This document shows, in pieces, positions 35,321-50,339 of a stretch of 64,000 bases of DNA. Numbering within the stretch: position 1 is the first letter of the stretch; every line of letters starts with the position of its first letter. The notes below the pieces were generated by a model. That model was not told the origin of the DNA, did no database searches, and saw only the letters and a program-made list of their open reading frames with translations. The stretch lies in NCBI GenBank assembly GCA_003024785.1, contig PUQB01000868.1, positions 18,962 through 82,961 of the forward strand. Direction: 5' to 3'. Made by a program: the position numbers and the translations under genes. The stretch comes from Selaginella tamariscina (taxonomy: Eukaryota > Streptophyta > Lycopodiopsida > Selaginellales > Selaginellaceae).

Positions 35321-35323
35321 ATA

Positions 35324-35581
35324 TTACTGTATCTTAGAATGGAAAAACTTAAGAACAGCCTCTTTAGCGTTTTCCAAATTAGATTCCACTTCCCATGTTG
35401 CTTCACTAGGAGGATATCCCTTCCACATCACCTTATACTCCACCACACCGTCCCCTCTCCTTCTATAATCGACTATATTCTCCACCTCGTATTCCAAAAC
35501 CCCGTTAACCATGAACGGTGGCGGCCTGGAAACAACAGCACTCATACTTGGCTTCTTGTAACCCTTGACACCCTTAAACAT
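35324..35581 (-). CDS. Stand-alone chromodomain protein, 85 residues
   Basis: A single-exon frame. Residues about 29-80 form a chromodomain: YEVENIVDYRRRGDGVVEYK, then VMWKGYPPSEATWE and a C-terminal helix ENAKEAVLKFF. The aromatic positions that bind methyl-lysine (Y at the start, W of MWKGY, and W of ATWE) are present. There is no chromo-shadow domain, methyltransferase or retroelement sequence beside it. It could be a small chromatin reader or a domesticated chromovirus tail. Its closest relative in the window is the pseudogene at 22582-22820; the chromovirus chromodomains here are much more diverged. No intron and no visible promoter element. Confidence 0.75.
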   Translation of the reverse strand: MFKGVKGYKKPSMSAVVSRPPPFMVNGVLEYEVENIVDYRRRGDGVVEYKVMWKGYPPSEATWEVESNLENAKEAVLKFFHSKIQ

Positions 35582-35769
35582 CGCTAATGATTAAATACAG
35601 CAATACCTACCTTTTTGCCACGTGTAATTTACTCTTTAATTATATCTACTTAATAAACAAATATATTTTTTATTATATATTTCACATAAATATGTTCATA
35701 AAACTTTTAAAACCTCGATATGTTATCGGGTACTGCAGTTATCCTATAGCTGGCAAAAAGAATACAACG

Positions 35770-37190
35770 TCACCTATCAACGACCTTCTCGTTACCGTCT
35801 GCATCTAACACAATCTCAAACAGTTCCGACTCAGCTTCCGACGCCGGTGGTCGTCTGAAATCCTGAGATCCAGGGTTCGAAGACACAGAAAACAGGTCCC
35901 CGCTGTCGTACCGGAAGCTGCTTCTTCTAACCACAGGCATGTGGTTTCCAGGATCACTAATCCGATTCACATTCTCCGGAGCATATTCGAAAGCTGCCTG
36001 TCCGTAGTTGAGGATCGCAGTAGAGTCGTAGTTGCATCCATAGGCGACGTGTACTGGGACACTATAACTCTCCTCACATTTCAACTCACATTGAATTTCC
36101 CCGTTCAGCGTGAAGAACACGTTCCTTTGCTTCGGATTGAACCCGCAACCGACTGTGATCTCGTCCCTCAACGGCCACGGAGTTTGCTTATAATTCTCAC
36201 TGATGTGTGTTTTTCCTGTGTAAGTAGACATGTGTCAACTTCACTGCAGTGCGTGCGTGCGTGTGCGTGTGAGAGAGAGAACTACATGTGGAGGCAGATG
36301 GCATTATTGATCTCAACATGTGTATACAGATGATGGTGTGTGGAAAGGGATACTAGTGCTAACTTGAAAATGATGTGTCGATAGATAACATATGATTGAG
36401 ACATGTAGTGACAAGTGAATGAGCCGAGCGTACACTTTCCACGTTCTATGTGTATATACATATGTACCATTTATAAGAGTTTGACCATTTGAGTAGAAAC
36501 CAATGGAACCAACATCTCCCAGAGTACAATTTGCCTTTGAAAGTAGCCCAATAGCTGCAGTAAAAGCCTCCGATCCACCTGCAGTCTCCGTAGCAATCCG
36601 TTTACTTCTCACTATCGGATTACACCTACCGGATTCAATCAACAGCGTGAAGATGTGTATGTGTATGTGTCTTACCTGTCGAATTCTATCGAATTCTTGT
36701 TCAGAAGCAGTTTGTTCTGCGAGTTCTCCTCCTGTGCACTTCCAGGCGATATACTGATTTCGAAATAAGCCTTCTGTGGGAATGAATAGGGACCCATAAA
36801 GGGGCCTGGAAGAGGGAGGGCGGAAACGAAGAGCTGCATAAGCTCGTTTCTGACCTTCAATCTGATCACTTGCATATGCTCGGTGCCATTTGCAATCTCC
36901 CAAGCAAACTCAACCTGGTGGTGTTTTCTATATGTCAAGAGCGAGAACGAGGCCCATCCCTTGTCGAGTGCCTCGGACATGAGCGCCGGGTAATCCCTCC
37001 AGTCGAAAACCGGACTGTATGTTTCCGATTTGTTGCTGTGTATCAAGTTCTTTCTGCTTGTTCCGCTGGAAGCAGCACGACGAAGAGCGTATGTGTTCTT
37101 TTTCCCCTTGTAGAGCCTTAAAAACAGAACAAACACAAGGAGAAACACTATACAGCCTCCTGCAATCAATCCCCAAGCCCATCCTACCAT
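35770..37190 (-). CDS. Membrane-anchored SPRY-domain protein, three exons, 372 residues
   Basis: Exons are 37190-36676, 36625-36468 and 36215-35770, all GT-AG with closing phases (1119 nt). Residues about 5-25 are a transmembrane segment (LIAGGCIVFLLVFVLFLRLY). A SPRY/B30.2 region follows, spread over all exons (GDVGSIGFYSNG, DEITVGCGFNPKQRNVFFTL, PVHVAYGCNYDSTAILNYGQ). The C-terminal tail is Ser/acidic-rich. The TM-plus-SPRY design resembles the yeast Ssh4/Ear1 family of ubiquitin-ligase adaptors and the plant SPRY proteins of this type; a membrane or endosomal adaptor role is inference. Introns carry GT/CA repeats. Confidence 0.82.
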
Positions 37191-37199
37191 AATATATAT

Positions 37200-38012
37200 G
37201 ATTATTTCAAGCCTAATATCACATCAAAGTTGTAGACAAATTGTGTGTATATGGTGTGTGCGCGTGTGTTTGAGAGAGTAATGGCAAGTACTACGCTTAT
37301 CACGTTCATGAAAAGTCCAACACGTAAGAAAACAAATGACAACAGTATTGTTACTGTACATATACGTAATACATAAGATATATATATATATATACTTGCG
37401 TGTTGCTGTGTAATTTCTGATTGGGGCATCTTGATAATATTAGATATAGTAAACGTGGGATACTGTGCGAATTCAACTCTATATTTGTTTAGTTATTTCC
37501 GGAGCTGACTTTCGTGTTTTCTTCCCATTGTAGCAAGCGATCCATTCATCACACATATGCGCGTGTGTGTGCTGTTTAAATATACACACGTACACATACA
37601 CATATAAACACAATATAAGAGTCAAACAACCGCCAAATAATAATACTGTATTGCTTGCATATGCATTGGACATGACAAACATAATATATATCAAAAATAA
37701 TGTATGTATACATGTATGTATGTACACACGCATCCGTATGCATGCCACTAATGATAAATCCATGCTTGATTACGTATGTGTCCGATGTACGTGACTGATG
37801 CATAATTATTTACACGTCGACATATTTATAAATTATTTCCAGTTGTGTTTATCTTATCACATACACATACACACGTCATGTAGACACGTCGCAAATCCAG
37901 GTTTGCTTATGCTGCTGTGTGTGTTTTATATATATAGAGATACACACATGTACATACACGCAAATGTGGTAGGGTTTAGAATTGGAAGGGTTTAGGGTTA
38001 GGGTTTTGAAGA
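37200..38012. other. Intergenic region between the divergent SPRY and Nup88 genes
   Basis: A bidirectional promoter region: the SPRY gene starts leftward at 37190 and Nup88 rightward at 38013. It holds (TA)n at about 37380-37393 and dispersed (GT)n/(CA)n. GGGTTTAG and GGGTTAGGG (telo-box-like) occur at 37987-38003, just before the Nup88 start, a motif common in promoters of plant housekeeping genes. Confidence 0.5.
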
Positions 38013-39515
38013 ATGGCGAAGGAATGGGTGAAGCTGGAGGAAGCGGAGGTGTTCAAGAAGGCGGCACTGGATGGATTGGATACATTTTCAGCTACAGATT
38101 CATCTGCGATGTGTATGCCCATCAATCTCATGGCATATGATGGCTGTGGACGGATTCTTGTGTGGAATTCCAAAGATAAGCTGCTACACTCTGTAGATGT
38201 TCAAGATTCAAACACTTCTCATGCTGAATCTGTCTATGCAACTCGAGATTTCAAGGTATGTGTGTGTGTGTGCGTGTGGAGGGAGCACAGAATTATACTT
38301 CTTTTTTTTTTGGTTCCTCAACTATAATGGGGACTCTCTCTCTCACACACACTCATTTTCATTTATATAATATGTAATATATGCTTATGGTAGTGATATA
38401 TCAGATATAAATGTAGGAAGGTCTATTGTATGAATGGTGATGCAGTATCTGTATATATATGGATATGTACATGCGACTGTATATATATTTACTGGTATAT
38501 GGATGTGTATTTGAAGTTGTATTGGAATGTAGACCTGGAAGCTAAGCAGTAACGCTACCTTTCCGGTTCGAGCTTTGAAGTTTAACAGAACTGGACACCT
38601 ATTACTTCTGGTCGGAGACAGAGCCATGATGGTTGTATATGTAACTTCTCAAGCTTGTCGGTATACTGTACATTTATGTATCACACACACACTACATACT
38701 TTCGTTATATAATGTAGATGAACATCACACACACAGATGAGAGAGAGAGATACATTATATACTCTTTGTTAGGCGGTTTGCTTTTGATTACCCACACACT
38801 CATATCTGTATTTTTACAGGTCGGTGATGGTTGCAAGTGATATGTTCAACGGTCGCTCCTTGCGAATATTACATGTTGCGTGGCATCCATACAGTGATTC
38901 CCATGTCGGTGTTCTCTCATCAGATGGAGTTTTCAGGTATTAAAGATTAGAATTGATACCAACCTTTAATAATAAAGTGTTGTAACGTGTTTTATTAACA
39001 ATGCTCATGTTACTTGCGTGACGTAATAACAATAATAATATGTTATAATATGTTTAGTGTTTTCACAGGTTATTTAACCTAGCTGGTGAAGCCTCTGTTC
39101 CAGAACAAGAATATCATTTACAAACTGGCTTTCGCTCTTCCAAAACATTTATTCGTCCAGTCTCATTTGCATTTGGAGGTGAACATTTCTGGGACCGCTT
39201 TACGGTACTTAGTTAATCGTTTAATTGGTATATATTTTAGTCCAATGAAACAATATGTAATTAATATATCAACAGTTCACTTTCCCTGTTGTTAACGCTC
39301 TCTGTTTAAAGGTTTTTATCCTCTTCACGGATGCATCGACATACACGCTTTGTCCTATAGTGCCATTTGGAAGGTAATGTGTGGCTGTGTGCTTGTGTGT
39401 GTTTACAAATTGTGTACTGTATATGTATTATACACACACTTCACATAGTGCATGTTATTGATCGAACTATGAAATAGAATTATGGTGTATAGTATTCATA
39501 TTTATATGCACACGT

Positions 39516-39519
39516 CTAA

Positions 39520-39560
<41 letters not shown>
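39516..39560. repeat. (TA)n microsatellite in a Nup88 intron
   Basis: About 21 uninterrupted AT dinucleotides inside intron 5. Confidence 0.95.
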
Positions 39561-39563
<3 letters not shown>

Positions 39564-42500
39564 GTTGTCGAACTATCTCTAAATTGACATAACTATGTGT
39601 ACATGATGAACGTACATTTATAAAGTTTAATTATACATTGCACACGCATTGGTAGCTATGTATATATAACAGTTACTACTTGGTGTATTTACCATATCAA
39701 GCGTAGAAAGAACGTGTGTGTGTGCGTGTGTGTAAGTATCTCGTATTTATGTATGGATATAAGGAGTCATGATATGAGCAACTTCTACTTTGTTAACACA
39801 TGATTGTATATAGAGTAATATTTGTATGCTTCAGGGCTATTGACTGTAATACTTATGTCGCATATTGTGGTAGCGTGTGTCTCTCTAGTTACATTTGAAT
39901 ATCATGTATATATACTCGTATATTGGCTTAAAGGGTATGCTTTTTAACTCAAAGCACCCCTTTGAGTGTTGAGTGCTATCGTACTGGAACTTATATATAT
40001 GTACTAATATATAATATAAGTACAAATTTGAAGCTATATATGTATATTGCACTGTGTTATTATGGTATATGTATTATTATTATATGTGTATGTATATGTA
40101 TATACATGTTTACTAATAGGAAATTTTATCAGTCTACACAGTATGACCAGTCTCAAAGAATTGACTAGCCAGTTGTCGAGCAACACGTGGGCCAATGAGA
40201 AGGAAAGTTCGACCCTTGCAGCTGCGTGGCTGGAAATTGTTTTCCCAGAACTTGGGAAAGACACACTTGGAGAGTCTCTAGTAATTAAAGCTCGCTCACA
40301 AGTCCCTTTTAATGCATCTCTTGTTCTACAGGTAATTATATACTGTTCAAATACAATTAACATATAATTAATAGCACTAATTTATTATATTCCTCATGTT
40401 CTGTGTGCATATGTTATGACATTTAAACGTTTTCAGGGACCACTACCAAAGCTTTGGGGAGATAACAATACAGAAAAGCTTACAAGCTACGCCACTGGAA
40501 TACTGTATAATACAGCAGGAAAAGACAGTATACTGACCGTATGTACACGAAATGGTGAGCTGCTTTCTATGCATTAGCTGATGAAGTGCAGCCTTTGTGG
40601 AATATGCAAAACGCACCTAAGATACACTTGGACGACTTTGGTGACCTTATCACACTGGGTATGCTGGTTGAACCTCAAGAGGATAAAAATACAAGGTATG
40701 TATACATCGCGTATTTGTATGTATACAAACATGATATATAAATATAATAGAAGTACAGTATAATATAAAGAAATAGTACGTGTTGTATATGCTTTACTAT
40801 GTGTAACGAGCTACTATTTAATGCTTAATGTAACTTACATTATTTTGTTTTGTTTTTAATGTACAGCCAATTGCATTTGGAAGATAAAGAGCTCATTGGA
40901 CAAACTCCACCGCTTCTGTTACTGGCCTCTGTGGATTTGTTACTTGGTCCAACCATGGTAAAGTGTTGATATAGCCTTCGATTAATATATAAGCTATATG
41001 CATGTACGTAGTGTGCATGTATTATGTATGTAGGTATGTGTATGAATATCCACAGCTATACGGTATAAAAGAAGTTTGTGTGTTTGTTCTAGGCTGATGC
41101 AAGTCCGATGGAGTATTGTCGGACCCGCTAGTGCCTGAGAGAATATACTGTCACCATGCATTGGGCCTTGATACCGTACAGCTCCAATTTTTGCCCTTTT
41201 CGGACGCGTCTTCTGGCCTGGGTGTACGACCTCCTTAGTCTCACCTGTCTTGGATGCTTCGCCAATGGGAAACTCGGATGTAACAGGTAAAGTTCATATT
41301 ATAAACACATGGTACGGTTCTCATATACTTTGTTCGATGAAATTTTTGTGTATTTAACATAGTAAATTGCATAAATATTTAACTAGTTACTTCGCGTTTA
41401 GATGCATCTTATTTAGTTTCGGTACTCGTGTACTCCCTAATTCTGTTGTTGATAAGATTATATAGATATTTAATCAGTCCTGTCATTGTTATGTATAGTT
41501 CACGGTGAATACGACAACATACTCCATAATTCAGTAGTTCTTGTAACAAAAACACACACACACAGAGGCTCACACACAAATAAATAACATTTATTGATAC
41601 ACTGCATAATAATATATTGTATATGCTAGTTAATCAGTATATCAATTACAATGGTCTAAATATACAATATATGTGGTTAGATATGTAGGCTATATATATT
41701 GTTATTATACTGAATATTTTTATTTTCTAGTTCCGTTACTTGGTGCAACTTTGGTGCTGCTATCCTCTGGTGAAACGTGGTTAGTTGCCTTGACAGCGTC
41801 AGGCAAGTGTATAGTTATACAAATGAAACCGCACACGCCTCTTCCACCGGTATCTTATTACGGAAGATTCCTCCAAGGTTTCTAAAGGAAATGATTCTAC
41901 TGCTTTAAAGCTCTTAAACCCAGAATTATTGCGTGGACCCAAGGACATCCACATTTCTATGGTGAACTTCTGTTAATTATATATCTATATATAGGTTTAT
42001 GCGCTGTGTATGTTATCCCGCATACTTACAACAATGTGTGTGTATAGCTGTGATTCTATCTTTAGTCAGCTTAAATAAGTAATTTAACTAATATCTTTAC
42101 TAATTTGCTAATTTCATTTAATTTTGCAGATTACATCTTCTACGCCGCTGACTTTGGATACAGTTGAAGGTCGCTCTGTTCTTCACGATCAGTGCAAACT
42201 TCTACACGAGAAGTATATTGAATATGCACACAGGGTAATATTATATTGTACATAATATATTCTAGCATATACATAAATCAGTAACTATATCAATGTTTTC
42301 TATGATTAAGATAAGTGGCTTTATGTTTCGTTTTAAACATGTTTTGAATCAGGTTTACGTGGAACTAAAATCACATCAAGGCTACCTCGGACAAGTTGTA
42401 CAGGACTTAGAAAAGCAACTACACCGTACTTCCGTACAAATACTGCAAGCACAGGAGGGTTCAGACGTATTTCTGGACCGTATACACCAGGCCTTTGAGA

Positions 42501-43320
42501 AGAACAGGCAGCTCCAAGAACGAATCCGAGAGGTATATGCAATCTCTCTCTCTCACTCACACAGACACGCACGCACACACGCCTGAATTCACTAACGTAT
42601 TTATAGTGTAACAAGCTGCCGGCTTTGAAGCAGAAGGTTTTGACAATTGCAGAGCGTGACTTGAAGGAGTTGCTTGGTAAGTAACAAGAGAGAGAATGAG
42701 CTTTTTATCTACCAACGCTTATATTTTATAATTGTTTATATATACCTTATGTTACAGCTATACTATCAGATATTCTATATATAATACTAAAATATTTGTT
42801 TGTGTAGATACGAAGATGAATCAGGATATTGACATTCTTCAAATGGCAGTAGAATCGCTGACTCTACGTGCAAAGAAGAAAGAGAGCAAGAATATTTCTG
42901 GTGGATATTCTAGAGTCTCAAGGCTCATGGTTCCAGAAACCAAATGCGTGCTTTAAGAAAAGCCATGAACCGGCTTGTACAACATATCGAGCTCTCAGGT
43001 GTGTATTTTGATTTACAGTTACATATGCATACAGCGTGTGTGTGTGTACACATACACACACATGCTACATGTATGTGTCTTGTGTCCATTACATCATGTA
43101 TGCTTCGTAAGACATTTGCTTCTATTTATCAATTTGGGCACATTATCGTTTATATATGTGTGTGTGTGTGTATAATCATTACTTAGCATGTAAGTATAGG
43201 TTGTGTACGTTATATGCATTTATTTGTATATATAAACACTTGATATACATGTGTCTCGCAAGCATATATGTAAAATTTGGATCTACATTTGTATTTTTTT
43301 CACACGTTATTTCTATGAAA

Positions 43321-43322
<2 letters not shown>

Positions 43323-43360
<38 letters not shown>
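43323..43360. repeat. (TC)n microsatellite in the last Nup88 intron
   Basis: An uninterrupted CT run just upstream of the 3' splice site; it may serve as an extended polypyrimidine region. Confidence 0.9.
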
Positions 43361-43363
<3 letters not shown>

Positions 43364-43460
43364 GTGCATACTTTAAACTGTTTATATTGCAATTTCAGGT
43401 AAGAGACTGGAGATACTCGAACAAGCTGTAAGACGGAAAGAATCTCAACATGAATCATAA

Positions 43461-45370
<1,910 letters not shown>

Positions 45371-45488
45371 CAGATTATTGGCCCAGTTCAACAATAATAA
45401 CCACATTACCTAAGCTTAATGATGTAATAAAACAAAGTCTAATTTATTTATGGGCAGTTAAAAAGGGTCAAAAGACTGTTTTTAGGTA

Positions 45489-46933
45489 TGGTTATGGAAG
45501 AGGCACTGCCACTTGGTCTCAAGCTCAACAAGACTCCTTCCTTTCTGGATCTTGTTTCAGCCATCACCCATATAATAAATCTTCCTCACCCAGGATCAAG
45601 GCTTCAAATTTTGCCGCGTCATCGATTCAAATTGGCAATTGGCAGGTAAACATCGCACATATAATATATACTATGGATAATATGTCTTACATGGGAATGA
45701 GTCAGCGTATTTCAAGGTATGAAGAAGACATAGTTGCCAAATGCTACTATGCAAAGCGTAAATTTGTATGGGAAGTTATGGAAGAGGACCAAATGAAGAG
45801 GAGAATGGAGATTCATTGGGCTGACGTAACTAGCCTTCATGCACAATTTAATGAACACGGGCCAGAGACGCTCATTGTTGAGGTACGTGTGTGTGTACAC
45901 ACACACATATATATACATGTATTTCCAGGTGTCAAAACCTCCAGTGTTTTGTGGAGCACGATCCTGAGCCAAGAAAGCACACTCAATGGAGATCATGTGC
46001 AGATTTCTCTAGTGGTGAAGCAACTGTGTGTAGGTACGTACGTATGTGTGTATGTATATACTTTTGTGTATACGATATACATATTTTCTGTATATTATTT
46101 TCCCTAATCTTACTTTGTGGCAGTCAACATGTGTTGCAGTTCCCTTGTGGTGTTTTACACAAGCATTTTGAGAAGCTTGTTAATCACGATGAACGTCTAA
46201 AGAGCATTTCACAGATAAGCTCTTATTGCCAATTTCCATCTCTGGACACCACCTTAGGTTAGTTTTGTGTATGTGGTCTGTGTGTGTTGTGTGTGTGTGT
46301 GTGTGTGTTTAGTACATAATGCACTAGTATATGTATAGAATTGTTTCTTTACATATACATGCATACACACACACATACACATATGTCACGTGCACGCCTC
46401 TGATGTATGTGGCTACTTTTACGTGTGTGTGGGTGTGTGTTGTGCATGTGTGTGTTATGCTTACATGAGTGTATACGTCCGAAACATCCCCAAGTATGTT
46501 GTTTTAGGACCACTCAAGGTGTGTCTTTTTCCATATATGTGCTTCTACCTAGGTGTGCGTGGGTGTGTGTTGTGTGTGTGTGTGAGAGAGAGAGAGAGAG
46601 CTAACAGTGTTTTTGTATATAGTGACCATTGATGAGGCAAGTGAGATGACAAGCGAGATGAATGCACTCTCAAGAATATCCGAGTTTCTATTGGAGGAAT
46701 CTAGCCAAGAGACCACGATGGAGCAGGATTTAACATGGTTTGGGGATGTGCAAGATTTGTTATCATCAACATCATCAACGACGGCAGCAGATAGTGCGAG
46801 GATTCAAAGAAGTTGTTCTGCAGAAAACCTCCTGGTTAATTTGCCAAGGGTGGCTTCTTTACCACAGTTTTTTCCGAAGACCGTTTTGGTAATGCTTAGA
46901 ATTAGTTTTAATTTTATGTCCCGCTTACGTTAA
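45489..46933 (+). pseudogene. ASG1-like locus, five exon-like blocks, frame breaks
   Basis: Blocks: about 45489-45651 (LGLKLNKTPSFLDLVSAI, then in another frame PRIKASNFAASSIQIGNWQ), 45673-45881 (RISRYEEDIVAKCYYAKRKF, VWEVMEEDQMKRRMEIHWAD), 45929-46031 (EHDPEPRKHTQWRSCADF), 46123-46260 (FPCGVLHKHFEKLVNHDERL) and 46621-46933 (Ser-rich C terminus). The order and motifs match the plant-specific family of Arabidopsis ASG1 (Altered Seed Germination 1), of unclear biochemical function. The frame shifts near 45545 and near 45948, so as read it is not a continuous gene; a base error or recent decay are both possible. Intron 2 begins GTACGTGTGTGTGTACAC. Confidence 0.75.
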
Positions 46934-47356
46934 ATATAATATTATATATAAATTTTTTTAAAAAAAATTCATTTATGAAAAACAGTTTTTATCAGATTAA
47001 GCTTAAATTTATATTTTTTTAAGGATAGGGAATATTCCCAAGTTTACCATTCAATAACTAATATATGTGTGTGTGTGTGGTTTTACAGATATTTTACTGG
47101 ACCAGATTTCTACTCTAGTGCATTTTAAGGTTGAATATACATTCATTTCATTTAAGGAGATTCTGGCCGGTAAGCAACATTATCTTTAATAAAATTAATA
47201 TTAATTACATCAATATTTATTTCACCAATTAAATTAGTATTGTTTCTTCAAATAAATTAATATTAATATCAAGCTATCAGAACATTACACTTTATGTCCT
47301 CTAAAGTCAAAAAAAACAAGCTTGTGAGATTTCTCACACACACACACACACGCTAT

Positions 47357-47429
<73 letters not shown>

Positions 47430-49379
47430 CACGTGTGTGTGTGTTATATTAACTATATGTTAGATTTATTATATTAATTAAACATAAAAAATAAGTATTT
47501 GTAAAAGAATATCAAAACACATTATTATTATATATTAAGTAATGTTTTGAATTTAACACAAAGTAGATTACCTTAAATTACCTCGTTAACTATTATTATA
47601 TGAATAGAATACTATTAATTATTTATTAAGTTATTGAGCTTAAGTTTAACTTAAATAAATAAACCAAGTTATTTAAATGTAAAGTTAAATAAATTCTAGT
47701 TTCAATAGTTAAACTTAATAGGCTAGTTTACATAATGCTATTTTGCTTTTTCTGACTTATACTTACTTAATATAATAGCATAATGATGTCTATCTAATTA
47801 AATTTGTTAATATTATAATAAATAAATTTGGGACACTTCAAAACTATATTAATAATTTCGGAATGATTTATTAAGAGATTTTCATATAGTTTAAAACTGC
47901 AAATATAAGAACATAAATAAATATAAGAAAATAAATAACAAACTTAACTAAAATAAATAAATGAAAGAATTAAATAAGGGACTACGCACCTGTTTGATAG
48001 GCGGACACACACCTTTATAATATTAGTTATTTTAACAAATTAAAATTAATAAAAGTTTAAATAATGATATTTATTTAAATATTGATAGAAATTATATTTC
48101 TAGTAATTTTTTTTTTTTGAAAAAATCATATTTAAATTTGTAAAAATAATTAATATAATAAAAGGGTGCGTCTCTTAAATAAATAAAATAAATGTAACAA
48201 AATAAATAATAGAATTAAATTATGAATGTGGAATATTATATCATAAGTTCAGTGTGATGAAGTTTAATGTGGGTCGTTCATTACTATTATTATTATTTAT
48301 TATTATTTAATTTTAAAACTTGTTATTTTTTATTAATTATATAAAAAATTAAATAATTATTTTAAGGATTTCCTCTCTTTAATTTAGATATACTACTGGA
48401 AATTTGGGAAATATACCACACACAACCAAAGATAAATAAGTTTGAAAACATAATTGAAAACATAACGACATACTCACATACATATCTATATATATTAAAA
48501 ATTGTTATAACTATATACATATTGTTTTACTTAATCAACATTAATAATAATTGATATTTACCATCTGAATATTTAACTTTATGTATTTTACCAGTTTAGA
48601 CATATGGACTTATATATATTTTATGAAAATATTCATTTGAGACATTAAATATCACACTATAATGGTAAATCTATCAAACTACTTAAAGAGAAACAAGCAA
48701 TATAACATATTATTTCGTAAACTATATTATTTTAAACTTAAGTTATATATAATTCAAATATTAATTCAAATTTAAACTCCATACTTCAATTAAAGAAATT
48801 TTATATATTATATAAATATATAAACAAAACACACACAAAAATAATAAACTATCAAAATAATTAAGATTGGTGTAATAACAATGTGTAATTACATACTATC
48901 GGTGGATAATATATATAATATATATATATATATTAACTAGTATTGTATCTTCCTCTACGATAAACTTTTTCATGTATAAACGTGCCTTTCTGTCTTAGGA
49001 ATTTCTGCTTAAGATAAACAAACTTAAATAAAATAAATAAATAAAAATAATATTTATAAAAAAAAATAAATAACAAACATAAGTAAAATAAATAAATAAA
49101 TAACAGATTTAAAACTATGAATGTGGATCATAAGTTCAATTTCATTAAACTTGAATTACATTATCACAGGCGTTTATTATTATTATTATTATTATAATAT
49201 ATAACTTACATAAAATTCTCCTTAAGTAGTAACACATTAATGGAAATATGGGAATACACACACCCGTAAACATAAAATATTTATGTGTGTGTGTGTGTGC
49301 ATCAAGTCATTAACTAATGAATTCCGAACATAAGCTTACCCAATGAACATAACGTTGGTTTTACTATGAAGAGTGTATA

Positions 49380-49442
<63 letters not shown>

Positions 49443-49790
49443 CTGTATGCTCATATATTTAATTTAAGAATTGTTATAAATTACCTCTTCATATATATAT
49501 ATACATACACATACATACATACATACAATATATATATATATACATACTATAAAGTCGCTTAAACAAATAAATGATAAACATTAATATAATTGAAAATTTA
49601 CGACAATGAATATTTAACTTAATGTAATTTTACTAATTTATATATTGTATTCTATAGAAATATTCCTTTTAGACATATTAGTACTAATATAATGTCACAT
49701 TAGAATATAGTAAATCTGTTAATATACTTAAGAAAATTAAACTATAAGATAACTATGTTTATATAAGTTTAACTTTATATTATAATGTAG
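46934..49790. other. AT-rich intergenic region with microsatellites and a repeated block
   Basis: No gene seen. A degenerate block (AAATAAATAACAAAC..., then TATGAATGTGGA and CATAAGTTCA, then (ATT)n) occurs at about 47930-48000/48180-48330 and again at about 49015-49200. Further microsatellites include (GT)n(GA)n at 49387-49440. Confidence 0.65.
47338..47445. repeat. Compound microsatellite (CA)n-(GATA)n-(TGTA)n-(GT)n
   Basis: Four arrays in a row. The outer CA and GT runs are complementary and could pair, enclosing about ten GATA and seven GTAT units. Confidence 0.95.
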
Positions 49791-49829
49791 ATACACTCCA
49801 TAAAAGTACCATTCCTACCCAGCGGACAA

Positions 49830-50122
49830 TGGGATTCAGATATAGCAGACCATTTTCAGAAAACCCATTGACGTTCCGCACGTTATAACATACCCCATCC
49901 TTAGCGTACCCACGCCACCCCTTAGTTTGCAGTTGTGAAGACTACAAACAAAACGAACATTACTACAAACACATATCAAGCCACATACCTCGTCTTGAAG
50001 TGGGTGTTTTGTTGATTACAGTAGCGCGTATTGACCTCATCCTCGGTTCTGCATGCGGCGTAGTGGCTGCCATGAGCAGAAAAAACGAACAAGGCCAAGA
50101 TGAGAAGCAACTTTAAAGCCAT
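49830..50122 (-). CDS. Small secreted cysteine-containing peptide, two exons
   Basis: Exon 1, 50122-49989, encodes a clear signal peptide (MALKLLLILALFVFSAHGS) and a mature part with two Cys (YAACRTEDEVNTRYCNQQ). GTATGT follows. Exon 2 begins at 49941 after TTTGTAG. With canonical splicing exon 2 reads SLHNCKLRGGVGT and stops at about 49837. One alternative frame (GWRGYAKDGVCYNVRNV) stays open longer and looks equally protein-like, so the C terminus is uncertain. TATATATA at about 50155-50165 (minus strand) is placed as a TATA box. No family recognised; a secreted signalling or defence peptide is only a guess. Confidence 0.5.
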
Positions 50123-50339
50123 AAAATTTAAACTTAACTTCACCACGCACGCAGATATATATACATACTCACAACCAGTTCTTTCATCACAAATCTTGAG
50201 TGTTCGTCCTCCCACGCGTCTTTCACTCTACCTACTTTCACAGGAATTTGCTGTTGTACCACTTACTCACAACAAATATATATATATATATAGTTATATT
50301 AGTACACACGCCCACCGGTGGAGGACTTAATTATTTAAT

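Larger units (their letters stand above)
38013..43460 (+). pseudogene. NUP88: Nup88/MOS7 nucleoporin locus, 15 exons, several single-base frame breaks
   Basis: Exon-like blocks, GT-AG flanked: 38013-38255, 38533-38640, 38820-38936, 39069-39204, 39312-39373, 40133-40331, 40437-40695, 40867-40957, 41093-41286, 41731-41961, 42130-42234, 42353-42532, 42607-42676, 42808-42998 and 43399-43460. The N-terminal beta-propeller region has SHVGVLSSDGVFRLFNLAGE, GGEHFWDRFTVFILFTDAS and CPIVPFG. The C terminus is coiled-coil (LEKQLHRTSVQILQAQE, ILEQAVRRKESQHES). This matches plant Nup88 (MOS7), a cytoplasmic-side nuclear-pore protein in nuclear retention of immune regulators. The frame is lost near 40575, 41110, 41245, 41880 and 42945, and exon 2/3 phases do not join. 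Conservation around each break is high, so either a recent pseudogene or assembly errors. Confidence 0.85.

Noticed and set aside
37567-37803. Overlapping open frames on both strands of the SPRY-Nup88 intergenic region
   Set aside because: Low-complexity Thr/Tyr/His/Val/Cys text produced by CA/GT and TATA repeats; no domain, no start context, no splice logic.
47338-47445. CRISPR-like or regulatory GATA array
   Set aside because: Tandem tetranucleotides without spacers; a plain compound microsatellite.
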